Below are positions 20,681 to 29,983 of a DNA stretch of 64,000 nucleotides, piece after piece. The DNA comes from a bacterium (GTDB lineage Bacteria > Hinthialibacterota > Hinthialibacteria > OLB16). A program made the position numbers and the translations under genes. The stretch spans positions 87,323 through 151,322 of the forward strand of contig JAJVIK010000020.1 of NCBI GenBank assembly GCA_022072055.1, in the 5' to 3' direction. Below the pieces are notes generated by a model that was not told where the DNA came from, ran no database searches, and saw only the letters and a program-made list of their open reading frames with translations. Numbering within the stretch: position 1 is the stretch's first letter; each line of letters begins with the position of its first letter.

Positions 20681-21133
20681 GTGAATTCCTCTTTTCGCTC
20701 ATGATCGTCCTCAGTTTGTCCCGCCCTCGGTCCCCCCGAAGGCGCTCTCCACCCACCCACCCGGTCGGCTTCGCCGATGCGGCGGACAGGGGCCAATTCC
20801 ATTTCAGTCAGTTGGGATTTGACTCTGGGATCAACTACGGATGGTATGATCAGATATCAAGGTTCAGGCTATCCGACCGAGTTTTCCGACGGCGCGAGCG
20901 CCACCGGCCTTTCCCGAGCGGACCGCATACCCAGCCGCCGAATGGCCTTGCTCCTAACCGCAACAGACCTCCAGTCGCAAGCTTCCGCCACACCTGATTG
21001 GAAAAGGCTCGCGCCTTTCCACACGCCTCTCCCCTAAACGGGCTGGGGAGTCACCAGGCAGATTGAACAGCCTCTTCATCGGGATTGTCAACACCTTTCC
21101 TCCGAATCCCGTCCATCTCCCCGAATCAAGCCT
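20681..21133 (-). other. intergenic region upstream of rpsA (453 bp), no gene recognised
   Basis: No credible coding frame, tRNA, RNase P RNA or tmRNA signature was found on either strand. A small palindrome GGCGCGAGCGCC lies at 20891-20902. The region presumably carries the rpsA promoter and leader; S1 is known to control its own translation in E. coli, but no comparable structure was identified here. Confidence 0.45.
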
Positions 21134-22198
21134 TCATCGCCCACCCAAGCGGTCCACCAGGGCGCGGATTGTGGGCTGGTCCGGGTTAAGCGCGAGAGAC
21201 TGCTCAAAACTCTTCTTGGCGAGGAAACGTTGGAGGCGCTTGAGCTCCCCCAGCCCCTTGAGGCAAAACGCGGCGGCCTCGGCGGGGCTGTCCGCGATCA
21301 CCTCCTCGCAGGTCTCGATGGCGCGATTGGGGTCATCCCCCATCAGGTAGCAGAGGGCCGCGCCGAGCTTCGCGCGGGTCGCCACCGTAGGTTCATCGGC
21401 GAGCCCCTCAAAAGTGGCTTGAGCGGTGGCGATGGCTCGTTCGGTAAGGTCAATGTAGGCCCCATAGAGGCGCACCAACGGGTTGTCCGCGAGTTCAGCC
21501 GGAGCCTCCGAAAGGGTCTTCCGGGCGGTCTGCAGATCGTTGTCCCGAAGATAGAGGGCCACATCGATCAGGAAGGTGTCCAGATTGTTCCCCGTGCGTT
21601 GATTCCAGACTGTGAGGGTGGATCGAGCCCCGATCAGGTCCCCCTGCCAGGACTGGGCACGGGCCAGGGCCAGATAGGTTTCCTTGCGGTCGGGGTTCAG
21701 ACGAAGCGCCTTGTTGAGCGCCTCCACCGCCGGTTCCGGGGAGATGGCCGCGATCCCTTGGAGGAAAAGCAGATACTCGTTTTCGGGGTCCCGTTCCAGC
21801 AGGGTCTTGAGCACCGCGAACGCCTGCCCGGAATCCCCCTTCATCACATAGGCCTCGGCAAGCCGCTTCTGGAAGTCGGGGTCATCACCCAAACCTTCGA
21901 CTGTCTGAACCTTTTTCAGGAGCTGAACCGCCTCCTCCCACTTCTTCTCTCGGAAATAGACTTCGATCAGGTTGGCAAGGAGGGTCTTGTTGGTCGGCGC
22001 CGCCGCAAGGGCCTGTCGCAGGAGTCTGTCCGCGCCCGCGAGATCCTCCTTTTGCACACACTCCAGCGCGGCCTGGTTCAGCGCCGCTGGGTTTTCGCCG
22101 CAGCCCGCCAGGAACAGTATCCCAGCCAGCGCAATCAGATGAAAAGCGAGTGGCCCCCGCTCACCAAGCCTCTTCAGGAATTCAAACCTATGGCCCAT
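21134..22198 (-). CDS. TPR-repeat lipoprotein
   Basis: 354 residues. The N-terminus has a basic region followed by LIALAGILFLAGC, an unambiguous lipobox, so the mature protein is a lipid-anchored periplasmic-side protein. Tandem tetratricopeptide repeats follow, for example ALECVQKEDLAGADRLLRQA, KKWEEAVQLLKKV and DSGQAFAVLKTLLERDPE, continuing to the C-terminus (GLGELKRLQRFLAKKSFEQS). TPR lipoproteins of this sort serve in envelope assembly (BamD-like) or secretion, but no specific homology is visible. It is transcribed toward rpsA with a 450-bp gap, so it is probably a separate unit. Confidence 0.85.
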   Translation of the reverse strand: MGHRFEFLKRLGERGPLAFHLIALAGILFLAGCGENPAALNQAALECVQKEDLAGADRLLRQALAAAPTNKTLLANLIEVYFREKKWEEAVQLLKKVQTVEGLGDDPDFQKRLAEAYVMKGDSGQAFAVLKTLLERDPENEYLLFLQGIAAISPEPAVEALNKALRLNPDRKETYLALARAQSWQGDLIGARSTLTVWNQRTGNNLDTFLIDVALYLRDNDLQTARKTLSEAPAELADNPLVRLYGAYIDLTERAIATAQATFEGLADEPTVATRAKLGAALCYLMGDDPNRAIETCEEVIADSPAEAAAFCLKGLGELKRLQRFLAKKSFEQSLALNPDQPTIRALVDRLGGR

Positions 22199-22403
22199 TC
22201 CAGCTCACTCCTCAACTCATCAACAATTGGGATGGAATCCGGGAACATCTCGAGACGGCGCCTTCCCCCACGCCGCATGTCTGTCCATTCCACAGTCTGC
22301 CCGTTCGGGGGCTGTCTGTACAGGGTCTAGCGCCACGCTGAACCAAGCGCGGCTCGGTTGTCGTTCGAGCTGCGGGTATTCCAGAAGCAACCGGGTTGAG
22401 CGC

Positions 22404-23837
22404 TCAAAAAGTAACCCGTTCCACCTTGCCCGCCACAAGCCGGAACGGCTTGGAGAGCAGCGAGGCCCGGCCCACTTGAGCCTGATAGGTTCCAGGCTTC
22501 ACCCGATGGAAGTAAAACCGGCCATTGGCGTCGGTTCGGGTTTCCGCGAGCTTGCGGCGGTCCCCATCCAGAAGTAGAACCGGAAAACCCCCGCGATGCT
22601 GGGGGTCGCGCCCCGCCACGATCCCCGTGGTGGGACGATTGAGCCAGCCCGGGGAGGGGACCGGAGCCGGGTCCTGGAACAATGACCCGGAGATCTCACG
22701 CAATACATACTGGGGCTCCCGCTCGCTCGACTCGGCCTGATTGTAACTGAACAGCGCCACCCCATCCGCGCCCAGGCGTTCCGCGACCTCGGCTTGACGT
22801 TTGGTGCCTTCAAGCGGGTTCAGCCACGCCCCCAAGCCTACAATCAGGTGACGGTCGGTGTTGGTCGCGCGCGCCAGTTTCACCCAGTCCACGAAATCCT
22901 GGGACTGTCCGGGGTCATTGGCGCGCTTGTAGTCCATCGGCACATTGATGTCGATCAGCCCCTCCCGGACCCAACCGACCCAGTCTTGCAGGGCATCCTT
23001 GTAGGCGCGGGTCTTAGTGAAATCCCCATCCGGAATCCCGCCCCAAGTGATGGTGGCGGCTGAGAGGGCGATCCCGGGACGAATATCTCGAATCTCGCCG
23101 GAGATCCGGCGCACGATCGCGGTGACCTGCTCGCGACGCCAAGCCGACCATTGGGGATCGGACGGGGCGGGGACATCCTTCCGTCCGGTTTCCTTCTGAA
23201 ACCGAAACAAGGCCGCCGGGTTGTATCCCCAGTCCGCGGTCGGGTAGCGGATGTAATCCAGATGCAGGCCATCGACGGGATAGTTGGTGACCAACTCCTT
23301 GGCCACATTGACCACGAAATCCTGAACCTCGGGATGGCCCGGGTCCAGAAAATGGTTGCTTTCGGCATCCTGCTTGCCCCCCTTGTGGGTCTTCGAAAGC
23401 CACTCCGGGTGGGCATGAGTCACATGTTGCGGTTTCTGGTCCTTGGGCGGGAAGGGTTTCTCCTTCCAAGCCCTGAGGGCGACCATCCAGGCGTGGACTT
23501 CCAAGGGGCGGAGCTTTGAATTCCTCGTTTTGGCGAAGCGCAGCGCGGTTCCGAGAGGGTCATAGTTCGGGTCTGTCAGGGAGGTGGCCCGGGGGAGCCA
23601 TTGGCTACGGTGGTGAGCGTCCATGGTCTTTACGGCTTCGACAAAAACCAGGTTGAAGTTGTGTTGACGCAGGCGTTCGAAGGTGAGACGACAGGTTGCC
23701 TCATCCAGAAAACCCGGATTCCAGGAGTCGAGCCAAATCGCGCGATATTCCGACGCGGACATGACGGTGGATGCCCAGCCGAACAAAAACGGTAAGGCGA
23801 GCAGGCGCGAAAGGACCCGCGTGGCGCCGATCTGCAT
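22404..23837 (-). CDS. secreted GHL10-family glycoside hydrolase-like protein
   Basis: 477 residues from ATG 23837, which follows GGGAGG. A signal peptide (VLSRLLALPFLFGWASTVMS) precedes a TIM-barrel typical of the GHL10 (old DUF187) family: YRAIWLDSWNPGFLDEATC, a segment VDGLHLDYIRYP near residue 185, and IALSAATITWGG. These proteins resemble alpha-galactosidase/hydrolase barrels, with Asp of LDYIRYP as a likely catalytic-site residue. The last 70 residues form an Ig-like carboxypeptidase-regulatory-type domain (RKLAETRTDANGRFYFHRV). Substrate is unknown; a peptidoglycan or polysaccharide target is plausible. The longer ORF from 23948 has no ribosome site. lpxK lies 70 bases upstream. Confidence 0.86.
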   Translation of the reverse strand: MQIGATRVLSRLLALPFLFGWASTVMSASEYRAIWLDSWNPGFLDEATCRLTFERLRQHNFNLVFVEAVKTMDAHHRSQWLPRATSLTDPNYDPLGTALRFAKTRNSKLRPLEVHAWMVALRAWKEKPFPPKDQKPQHVTHAHPEWLSKTHKGGKQDAESNHFLDPGHPEVQDFVVNVAKELVTNYPVDGLHLDYIRYPTADWGYNPAALFRFQKETGRKDVPAPSDPQWSAWRREQVTAIVRRISGEIRDIRPGIALSAATITWGGIPDGDFTKTRAYKDALQDWVGWVREGLIDINVPMDYKRANDPGQSQDFVDWVKLARATNTDRHLIVGLGAWLNPLEGTKRQAEVAERLGADGVALFSYNQAESSEREPQYVLREISGSLFQDPAPVPSPGWLNRPTTGIVAGRDPQHRGGFPVLLLDGDRRKLAETRTDANGRFYFHRVKPGTYQAQVGRASLLSKPFRLVAGKVERVTF

Positions 23838-23908
23838 GGAAACTGCCTCCCCTCGGTTATTTCGCGTCCGGAGCATTCCCAACGGAACGATTCCCCTCCG
23901 GCAAGGTC

Positions 23909-25000
23909 TCACCCACGCGAAACAGGCGCGATATCCGCGCGACTCCATGTCAACTTCAGAGTTTCCTTGAGATATTCTAGCCCAACTCCATCTTTCAAGC
24001 CAAGTTCAATCATAATCGGAACCTCCTCCGCAGTCCACCCCGTTGTGAACTCCGCCAGTCGGACCGCATCCTTGGCCGTGGTCACCAACCGGAGCCCTCG
24101 TTCCCGCGCGAGCCGTCGCTCCGCTTCAGCCTCTTCTCGCGTGAAGGCATGGTGGTCGCGAAAGATGGAATGGGAGTGCACGTGCAGCCCCACGGCGCGC
24201 GCGGTGGCCTCGAAACCCGAGGGCGAGGCGATCCCGGAAAGGAGCCTCGCGGGACGGTCCCTCGGAAGGGTCTCCAGCGGCAGCCAATCCTCATCCGCCA
24301 GCGGACGCCAAGCGGTCGGTTCCAAATCAATCTCAAAATCAGGGGTCGGCAAATGGGGTCCCAGCGGGGATACGGACAATCCCGCGCGTCGCGCCAGGCC
24401 GATGGCATCCGCGCGATCAAGAGCGGCGGGAGGCTCCCGAAGCGGACCTCGCGGGAGGAGCCTTCCATTCCCCAGCCCTATCGCGGCATCCACCAGCACG
24501 AGATCCAGATCGCGCGCCAGCGCCAGATGCTGAAAGCCATCATCGAGGATGAAGAAATCGATCCACGGCTCCCGTTCAAGCGCCAAGCGCCCAGCTTGGG
24601 CGCGGTCCCGGCCCACATAAACACAGCCGCTTCGGAGTCCTTGCGCCAGCAGAGTCGGTTCATCTCCGAAGAACCTCCAATCGCTCGGCCCCTTGGTCAC
24701 CCGCGCGGGGGATTGGATGGAAACCCCATAACCCCGCGAGAGGACGCATGGGACAAGGCCTTCCCGTTCCGCCCACTGGGAAATCCACTGGACTAAGGGG
24801 GTCTTCCCCGACCCGCCCACGGTCAGATTCCCGACTGAGATCACGGGCCGTGGGAGGGTTTCCCGCCGAGCCAGTTTACGCCGCTGATCCCAACGGAGTC
24901 CGGCGCGGTATCCGAGCTCGGCCACGGCAAGCGGGAGCTCCAGCAGTCTCCCCAAAAAGCCGGCCTCACCCCGCCAAATACGTTCGATCAGTCGGACCAT
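23909..25000 (-). CDS. lpxK: tetraacyldisaccharide 4'-kinase
   Basis: LpxK phosphorylates the 4' position of the lipid A precursor, the sixth step of lipid A synthesis, at the inner membrane. The 363-residue protein has the expected N-terminal membrane-associated helix (FLGRLLELPLAVAELGYRAG) and the Walker A loop GNLTVGGSGKTP at residues 57-68, followed by SRGYGV and the DDGFQHLALARDLDLVLVDA segment typical of the family. It shows that this organism makes lipid A and so has a lipopolysaccharide-type outer membrane. It is not beside other lpx genes here. Confidence 0.95.
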   Translation of the reverse strand: MVRLIERIWRGEAGFLGRLLELPLAVAELGYRAGLRWDQRRKLARRETLPRPVISVGNLTVGGSGKTPLVQWISQWAEREGLVPCVLSRGYGVSIQSPARVTKGPSDWRFFGDEPTLLAQGLRSGCVYVGRDRAQAGRLALEREPWIDFFILDDGFQHLALARDLDLVLVDAAIGLGNGRLLPRGPLREPPAALDRADAIGLARRAGLSVSPLGPHLPTPDFEIDLEPTAWRPLADEDWLPLETLPRDRPARLLSGIASPSGFEATARAVGLHVHSHSIFRDHHAFTREEAEAERRLARERGLRLVTTAKDAVRLAEFTTGWTAEEVPIMIELGLKDGVGLEYLKETLKLTWSRADIAPVSRG

Positions 25001-25041
25001 GAGCGCTCCATCTTAGCAGCTCGGCCAGGAAACTCAGCCGC

Positions 25042-25069
25042 TTGACTTTTCGAGTTTACCCGATAGACT
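25042..25069 (+). promoter_or_regulatory. sigma70-type promoter of the Rrf2 gene
   Basis: TTGACT (25042-25047), 16-base spacer, TAGACT (25064-25069). Expected start near 25076, about 25 bases before the ATG at 25101. It lies in the divergent region shared with lpxK. Rrf2 proteins often repress their own promoter, but no clear operator palindrome was identified. Confidence 0.58.
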
Positions 25070-25100
25070 CCCTTTTCTCCATCGGAAAGATAGAGTAATC

Positions 25101-25562
25101 ATGCTCACCAAGAAGTCCAAGTACGCCCTCCAGGCCCTCCTGCACCTCGCGCGCCGTCACGGCCAGGGCCCGGTCTTGATTTCCGACTTGGCGGATCAGG
25201 AAAGGATTCCCCGAAAATTCCTGGAGCTGATTCTCCTGGACCTGAAGAACGGGGGGATTCTCCAGAGCAAGAAGGGCAAGGGCGGGGGGTATGCCTTGGG
25301 GAAGAGTCCGACGGAGATTACCTTTGGGAGCGTGATCCGGATTCTCGAGGGGCCGCTAGCGCCGATCCCGTGCGTGAGCCAGATGGCCTACCGCCCGTGC
25401 GAGGAATGTCGGGATGAACTGACCTGCGGGATTCGCGTGGTCATGAAGGAAGTGCGCGACGCCACCGCGAGGATTTTGGACAGCACCACCCTGGCGGACG
25501 CCCTCCGGCGCGCCGAGTGGCAAAGCCGCGAGGAAGGCGCGGCGCTGATGTATTACATCTGA
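25101..25562 (+). CDS. Rrf2-family transcriptional regulator, likely Fe-S sensing
   Basis: 153 residues. The winged helix-turn-helix spans residues 1-80 (KKSKYALQALLHLARR, ISDLADQERIPRKFLELIL, KKGKGGGYAL), the canonical Rrf2 pattern. A cysteine cluster follows at positions 91, 100, 103 and 109, near the three Cys of IscR (92, 98, 104), so an iron-sulfur or thiol sensor is likely. Rrf2 members such as IscR, NsrR and CymR control Fe-S, NO or cysteine metabolism. The next gene begins three bases after the stop. Which ligand it senses is not clear from sequence alone. Confidence 0.9.
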   Translation: MLTKKSKYALQALLHLARRHGQGPVLISDLADQERIPRKFLELILLDLKNGGILQSKKGKGGGYALGKSPTEITFGSVIRILEGPLAPIPCVSQMAYRPCEECRDELTCGIRVVMKEVRDATARILDSTTLADALRRAEWQSREEGAALMYYI

Positions 25563-25565
25563 ATC

Positions 25566-25814
25566 ATGGATGGAGACTCGAAAGTGAAAGTGATGGATTC
25601 CCACCGGAGAAGCATCGCCAAGGCTCTGACCTATCGGGTGATGGGGTTTGTGGTCACGCTCGGGGTGGCCTACGCGGTGACCGAGAGCACATCCACCGCC
25701 GCGACCATCGGGGCGGCGGACACTCTGGCCAAAATCTTTGCGTACTATGCTCACGAAAGAATGTGGACATACCTCCCTTTTGGAAGAAGACAGGAGCCGG
25801 AGTACGAGATTTGA
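25566..25814 (+). CDS. DUF2061 small membrane protein
   Basis: 82 residues. The sequence HRRSIAKALTYRVMGFVVTL, then TAATIGAADTLAKIFAYYAHERMW, is the compact DUF2061 signature with two membrane-spanning helices and a conserved ERxW end. Function of the family is unknown; members are often found near sulfur-assimilation genes in other genomes (recollection). It follows the Rrf2 gene by three bases and so is in its operon. Met10 is a possible alternative start. Confidence 0.88.
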   Translation: MDGDSKVKVMDSHRRSIAKALTYRVMGFVVTLGVAYAVTESTSTAATIGAADTLAKIFAYYAHERMWTYLPFGRRQEPEYEI

Positions 25815-25836
25815 GCCGATGACCGGAGGTGGGAAA

Positions 25837-27174
25837 ATGGACTCGATGGCGACACGGTTCCTGGGAATCCTGATTGCACTGGCGGCCGCGTTTGCCGATG
25901 TCGAGGCCACAGCCACCGAACATCGCCCACCGAATTTCATCCTCATCTACGCGGATGACCTCGGCTATGGCGACCTGGGCTGCTATGGCAACACCGAGAT
26001 CGCCACCCCGAACCTGGACCGCATGGCGGCGGAGGGGTTGCGCTTCACCAGCTTCTATTCGTGCTCCCCGGTTTGCACGCCCTCCCGCGCCGGGTTGCTC
26101 ACCGGCCGCTATCCGATCCGAAGCGGACTCACCCATGTGCTCTTCCCCTACTCGAAGACGGGAATCGAGGACTCCGAGATCACCCTCGCGGAGGCGCTCA
26201 AGGAGAAAGGCTATGCGACCGCGTGCGTGGGCAAGTGGCACCTCGGACATCTGCCCGAGTTTCTCCCGACCCAGCACGGCTTCGACCAGTATTACGGCAT
26301 CCCCTACAGCAACGACATGCATGTCGCCGAACGCGGCGATCCCCCGCTTCCGCTGATGCGCGGGACCGAGATCATCGAGCAGCCAGCAGACCAGGACACC
26401 TTGACCCGGCGCTACACCGAGGAGTCCATCCGATTCATCACCGAGAACAGGGATCGCCCCTTCTTTCTCTACCTCCCGCACACGATGGTTCATGTGCCGC
26501 TCCATGTCTCCCCGGAGTTCGCCGGGAAATCCAAGCGCGGGCTGTATGGGGACGCCGTGGAGGAGGTCGATTGGAGCGTGGGGCGGATTCTCACGGCCCT
26601 CAGGGAACTGGGGCTTGAGGAAAACACGCTGGTGATCTTCACCAGCGACAACGGTCCCTGGTTGATCAAGAAGGAGCATGGTGGCGTCGCCGGCCCGCTC
26701 CGAAACGGCAAGGGAACAGTCTTTGAGGGGGGCGTGCGGGAGCCGTGCGTGGTTCGATGGCCCGGAAAGATCAAAGCCGGGACAGTCACGCATGAAGCCG
26801 CGATGAATGTGGACCTGTTCCCGACCTTTGTCGCGCTCGCCGGGGGGACAGTGACGGGGGACCGTGCGCCGGACGGCAAGGACATCAGCCCGGTCTTCTT
26901 CGGAACCGGCAAACGCGCGGACCAGGAGTTCTTCTTCTATCACGGTTCGGAGCTAAGGGCGCATCGCTCCGGACCTTGGAAGTATTACAGGCCCTTCAAG
27001 GAGACGGTGAAGGAGAAGGAGCTCGAACACCCGGAGATGCTCTTCAACCTGGAGGCGGACCTTTCCGAAACCACCAACCTCGCGGACAAACAACCGGAGA
27101 TCGCGGCTCGTCTCGCGGGTGAGATGACGGAGTTCGAGAAAGGGCTGGGCGCGGTCCCGGAATCGAAACGGTAA
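25837..27174 (+). CDS. secreted arylsulfatase-type sulfatase (FGly type)
   Basis: 445 residues from ATG 25837, which follows GGAGGTGGG. A signal peptide (ATRFLGILIALAAAFADVEA) directs export. The core begins PNFILIYADDLGYGDLGCYG with the metal-ligand Asp pair. The sulfatase signature CTPSRAGLLTG carries the Cys converted to formylglycine, so activation by a maturase is required. VGKWHLGH and the FTSDNGPWLIKKE metal-site region are also present. It hydrolyses a sulfate ester; homology looks like the N-acetylgalactosamine/aryl-sulfatase group common in Planctomycetes, but the substrate is unknown. The start codon of a longer ORF at 25738 lies within the DUF2061 gene. Confidence 0.94.
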   Translation: MDSMATRFLGILIALAAAFADVEATATEHRPPNFILIYADDLGYGDLGCYGNTEIATPNLDRMAAEGLRFTSFYSCSPVCTPSRAGLLTGRYPIRSGLTHVLFPYSKTGIEDSEITLAEALKEKGYATACVGKWHLGHLPEFLPTQHGFDQYYGIPYSNDMHVAERGDPPLPLMRGTEIIEQPADQDTLTRRYTEESIRFITENRDRPFFLYLPHTMVHVPLHVSPEFAGKSKRGLYGDAVEEVDWSVGRILTALRELGLEENTLVIFTSDNGPWLIKKEHGGVAGPLRNGKGTVFEGGVREPCVVRWPGKIKAGTVTHEAAMNVDLFPTFVALAGGTVTGDRAPDGKDISPVFFGTGKRADQEFFFYHGSELRAHRSGPWKYYRPFKETVKEKELEHPEMLFNLEADLSETTNLADKQPEIAARLAGEMTEFEKGLGAVPESKR

Positions 27175-27188
27175 GCGGGTTCGAGCGA

Positions 27189-29948
27189 CTACCGAAGAAG
27201 CGCCTGGAGCGGTTCCGGGGTGGCCTCGGCGGTCCAGATCAGGGACTCCGAGGGAATTGCCAGTCGGTAGTGGCCCGCGCGGTCGCTTTCGATCCAGGCC
27301 GAATGGCCTGGGGGAGGCGGCCCCAGGCGCGCGCGCAGGTCGCTGATCCGCTGCGAGAGGTGCTCGGGATCGACCCCCAGCGCCTTCTTGGGAACCCAAC
27401 CTTCGCTGTCCCCATTGAACCTTCCGCGAACCAAGCGCAGCAGGAGCTCCGCCCCACGCATCCCCATGAGCGCCTCTTGCTTCCAAGTCCTGGCCAGGAA
27501 GTAAGCCCCGCGAGTCTCGAAGTCCACGCACAGGAGCGCGGGACGGGCGCCCCTCGCCGCCTCCCCGTTCTTGGGGAGACGGGAGGGGCTGGAGGTGGGG
27601 GCTTGGGCTGAGTTCGATGGGGGATTTGGGGGATGGCCGCTTGACCTTTGAGATTTCCTTCCGTTCCCGCGCGAGAGAATCTCCTCCACAAAGGCGCGCA
27701 CGCGCCCGAACCGCGAGGGCGAAAGGATTCGAGGGAAGTCCGCGGGATTCGCGGTAAGCAGGTCACGCGGGTGATGGAGTTCGCGGGCAAGGAGGATCTT
27801 GCGGTCCCGTTCGAGGAGATCCGAGGGAATCAGCTCCCAGGCCAAGGCCTCTTCCGGAAGTCCGCACCCGACCCGGCGCGCGAGTCCGCGCAGCGCCGCG
27901 CATCCCTCCGCGGAGCGCCCGCGCGCGCGCCAGATGTCCGCGAGCGCCTCCAGCAGCCAGCGCGCCCCTTCGCCAACCGCGTGCAGGCTCCCCGGCGAGA
28001 ATCCGAGACGCTCCCGAAGGCGCGGGACAGGCTCGCCCGAGGCCCAAGCATGGAGTGCGCTAGCGAGCTTGGCGGCATCCTCGGCGCGCCTTGAGACCGA
28101 GCCTTCCTCGGTCCAGCGTCCCCCCAGCGAATGCAGGCTCTCCCAACCCAGGCGCTCGCGCGCCTGCTCGACCCACCGCGCGCGCGCCTCGGGCTGGATT
28201 TCGCGCGGCCAGGACCATTCCTGGGTCTCCTCGGCGCCCGCGATCACCAAGAGGGCGAGAAGGTCGGAGGGGACATTCCCCTCGAAGCGTTGAACCCACT
28301 CGGCGAAGGTCCGAGCGGTCTCGAAGGAGAACCCGCGCAGCGCCACGACCCGCCCCAGCGGCGAGAGCTCGAAGCGCTCCCCCTCCGCATCGGGTGTGGG
28401 CAGCGCTTCGAGCAAGCCGAGGCTCCTCGCGCGCTCGATCCCTTCCGCCAAGCGCTGTTCGAGATGCGGCAGGGGAATCGCCTTGGAGGAGAGGAGACCC
28501 GCGAGCAAGTCGAGGAGTTTTTTCGAGGTGTCTTGTCCCAAGGCCACCCCGGCGAGCAGGTGTGGTCCCAGATCGCCAGCCAGGAGTGTGGGGCGCAGCC
28601 TTGGGGCCAGGTCGGTCCAATAGAATCTCCGGTAGAGGTCCCACTCCCGCTGGTTCCGCGCGACCAGCAGCGCGCGACCATGCGCCTCACCCAGGCCGAG
28701 CCGCCCGGCGCGACCGGCCATGTTTCGGACAAGAGCCTCCGGGAGCAGCGATAGGTCCCCGGCCTGCCCGCTCCGATTCCAGACAAAGGGGTGAATCAGC
28801 ACGCTCCGGGCGGGGAGGTTGACCCCCATGGCGAGGGTGGAGGTGCAACACAGGATCCGCACCGCCCCGGAGCGAAAAGCCTCCTCCACCAGCGCACGGC
28901 TTCGGGGCGAACAGTCCGCGTGGTGGAAAGCGACCCCCTCGGAAAGGCAGAACTGAAGGGATTCATCCTCGAGATCCTCGGCTCCCTCGGGGAGTTGACC
29001 CACCGAACCCAGAAAGGGGGCCGCTTCGGCGAGCAGTCGCGCGGCTTGCTCGGCCTCGCGCCGGGTGGGGAGGAACAGGAGCACCGAACCATCCTCGTTG
29101 GAAAGCCCGACCGCAAGACGGAGCAGGTCTCCCTCGACTCCCCCTTCGGGATCGGAGATCGGCAGCGCCTCGGCCTCCACCAAGCCGGTGTTGTGGGAGC
29201 GATAGATGGAGACCCAGATGTTGGCCACGCTTGGGGGGCGTTGGACGCCATATTCCTCCAGCGCCGTTCGCGCGAGTTCCCCATCCGCGAGGACAATTCC
29301 TTGGCGCAGATCGATGGGCCGTCGCCGCGCGGTGAGGATCCGCCCCCCAAAGTCGTCGATCAGCGGGTCATCCGGGGCGATCACGCCGAGCAGGCCGATC
29401 CGCCGCACGCGAGGGACCCCGCGCTTGAGCAAGGCGAGCAGGAATTCAAGGTCCGGGCCGCGCGCCTGGTCCTCCACCCCCTGGAGTTCATCCACCACCG
29501 CCACGCCGATCCCGCGAAGGAAGGTCGGTTCACGCAGCGCGAGGTGTTTGAGCTTCTCGTGGATCAGAACCGCAATGTCGTAGTCCCCGCGCTCCAGGTC
29601 CGAGAGATGCTCGGAATACTCGCCGGTGGCGAGGCGGATTCGGAGACCGTATTTGGCGTAGCGGCGACTGAAGAGCTCGAACTTCTCGCGGGCGAGGGCC
29701 TTGAGGGGAACGGAAAAGACCGCGCGCTTGCCGAGCAGCGCCGCTCCGACCCCGGCCAGCTCGCCGATGAGGGTCTTGCCGCAAGAGGTGGGGAGGGAGA
29801 CCAGCAGGTCCTCTTCACCGAGGAGGTTGCAGCGCAGGACCGCCTCGACCTGCGGCTCGAGCAGTTCGGTGACCCCATCGGCCTTGAGGGCTTCGAGGAT
29901 GCCCTTGGGGAACCCGAAACGGGAGAGGATCTCAATCGACGCGGACAT
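27189..29948 (-). CDS. Ski2/Hel308-like superfamily 2 helicase
   Basis: 919 residues from ATG 29948. Helicase motifs run in order: a Q-motif-like LEPQVEAVLRCNLL, Walker A PTSCGKT at 53-59, PLKALAREKF (Ia), Walker B written DELQ at 153-156, and motif VI NMAGRAGRLGLGE. The GRAGR form points to the Ski2-like group, which includes Hel308 and Brr2, rather than RecQ. The C-terminal half (from about 500) is Ala/Arg/Leu-rich and helical, with no recognised nuclease. The gene may serve DNA repair or RNA remodelling. It is monocistronic, head to head with the parD antitoxin gene, and has a consensus promoter whose -10 lies under a palindrome. Confidence 0.88.
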   Translation of the reverse strand: MSASIEILSRFGFPKGILEALKADGVTELLEPQVEAVLRCNLLGEEDLLVSLPTSCGKTLIGELAGVGAALLGKRAVFSVPLKALAREKFELFSRRYAKYGLRIRLATGEYSEHLSDLERGDYDIAVLIHEKLKHLALREPTFLRGIGVAVVDELQGVEDQARGPDLEFLLALLKRGVPRVRRIGLLGVIAPDDPLIDDFGGRILTARRRPIDLRQGIVLADGELARTALEEYGVQRPPSVANIWVSIYRSHNTGLVEAEALPISDPEGGVEGDLLRLAVGLSNEDGSVLLFLPTRREAEQAARLLAEAAPFLGSVGQLPEGAEDLEDESLQFCLSEGVAFHHADCSPRSRALVEEAFRSGAVRILCCTSTLAMGVNLPARSVLIHPFVWNRSGQAGDLSLLPEALVRNMAGRAGRLGLGEAHGRALLVARNQREWDLYRRFYWTDLAPRLRPTLLAGDLGPHLLAGVALGQDTSKKLLDLLAGLLSSKAIPLPHLEQRLAEGIERARSLGLLEALPTPDAEGERFELSPLGRVVALRGFSFETARTFAEWVQRFEGNVPSDLLALLVIAGAEETQEWSWPREIQPEARARWVEQARERLGWESLHSLGGRWTEEGSVSRRAEDAAKLASALHAWASGEPVPRLRERLGFSPGSLHAVGEGARWLLEALADIWRARGRSAEGCAALRGLARRVGCGLPEEALAWELIPSDLLERDRKILLARELHHPRDLLTANPADFPRILSPSRFGRVRAFVEEILSRGNGRKSQRSSGHPPNPPSNSAQAPTSSPSRLPKNGEAARGARPALLCVDFETRGAYFLARTWKQEALMGMRGAELLLRLVRGRFNGDSEGWVPKKALGVDPEHLSQRISDLRARLGPPPPGHSAWIESDRAGHYRLAIPSESLIWTAEATPEPLQALLR

Positions 29949-29966
29949 AGTGCATGTATATGCACT
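29949..29966 (-). promoter_or_regulatory. 18-bp palindromic operator over the helicase start
   Basis: AGTGCATATACATGCACT (minus strand) has 7-bp arms around a 4-bp centre and ends one base before the helicase ATG. It covers the -10 and the expected transcription start, so a bound repressor would block the promoter directly. The identity of the factor is unknown; a LexA-type repressor is one candidate since the target is a helicase, but no known LexA box fits exactly. Confidence 0.6.
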
Positions 29967-29983
29967 TTCCGTTTGGTTGTCAA
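29955..29983 (-). promoter_or_regulatory. consensus promoter of the helicase gene, likely leaderless
   Basis: TTGACA (29983-29978, perfect -35), 17-base spacer, TATACA (29960-29955). Only six bases separate the -10 from the ATG at 29948, so transcription would begin at or within a base or two of the start codon. No Shine-Dalgarno sequence is present, which agrees with a leaderless mRNA. Confidence 0.68.

Noticed and set aside
20681-21133. A structured RNA (RNase P or tmRNA) in the gap upstream of rpsA
   Set aside because: None of the conserved RNase P or tmRNA core sequences occurs on either strand.
25566-27174. Sulfur-assimilation regulon of Rrf2, DUF2061 and sulfatase
   Set aside because: The idea is attractive but no sulfate-reduction gene or shared operator is visible; only Rrf2 and DUF2061 are clearly coupled.
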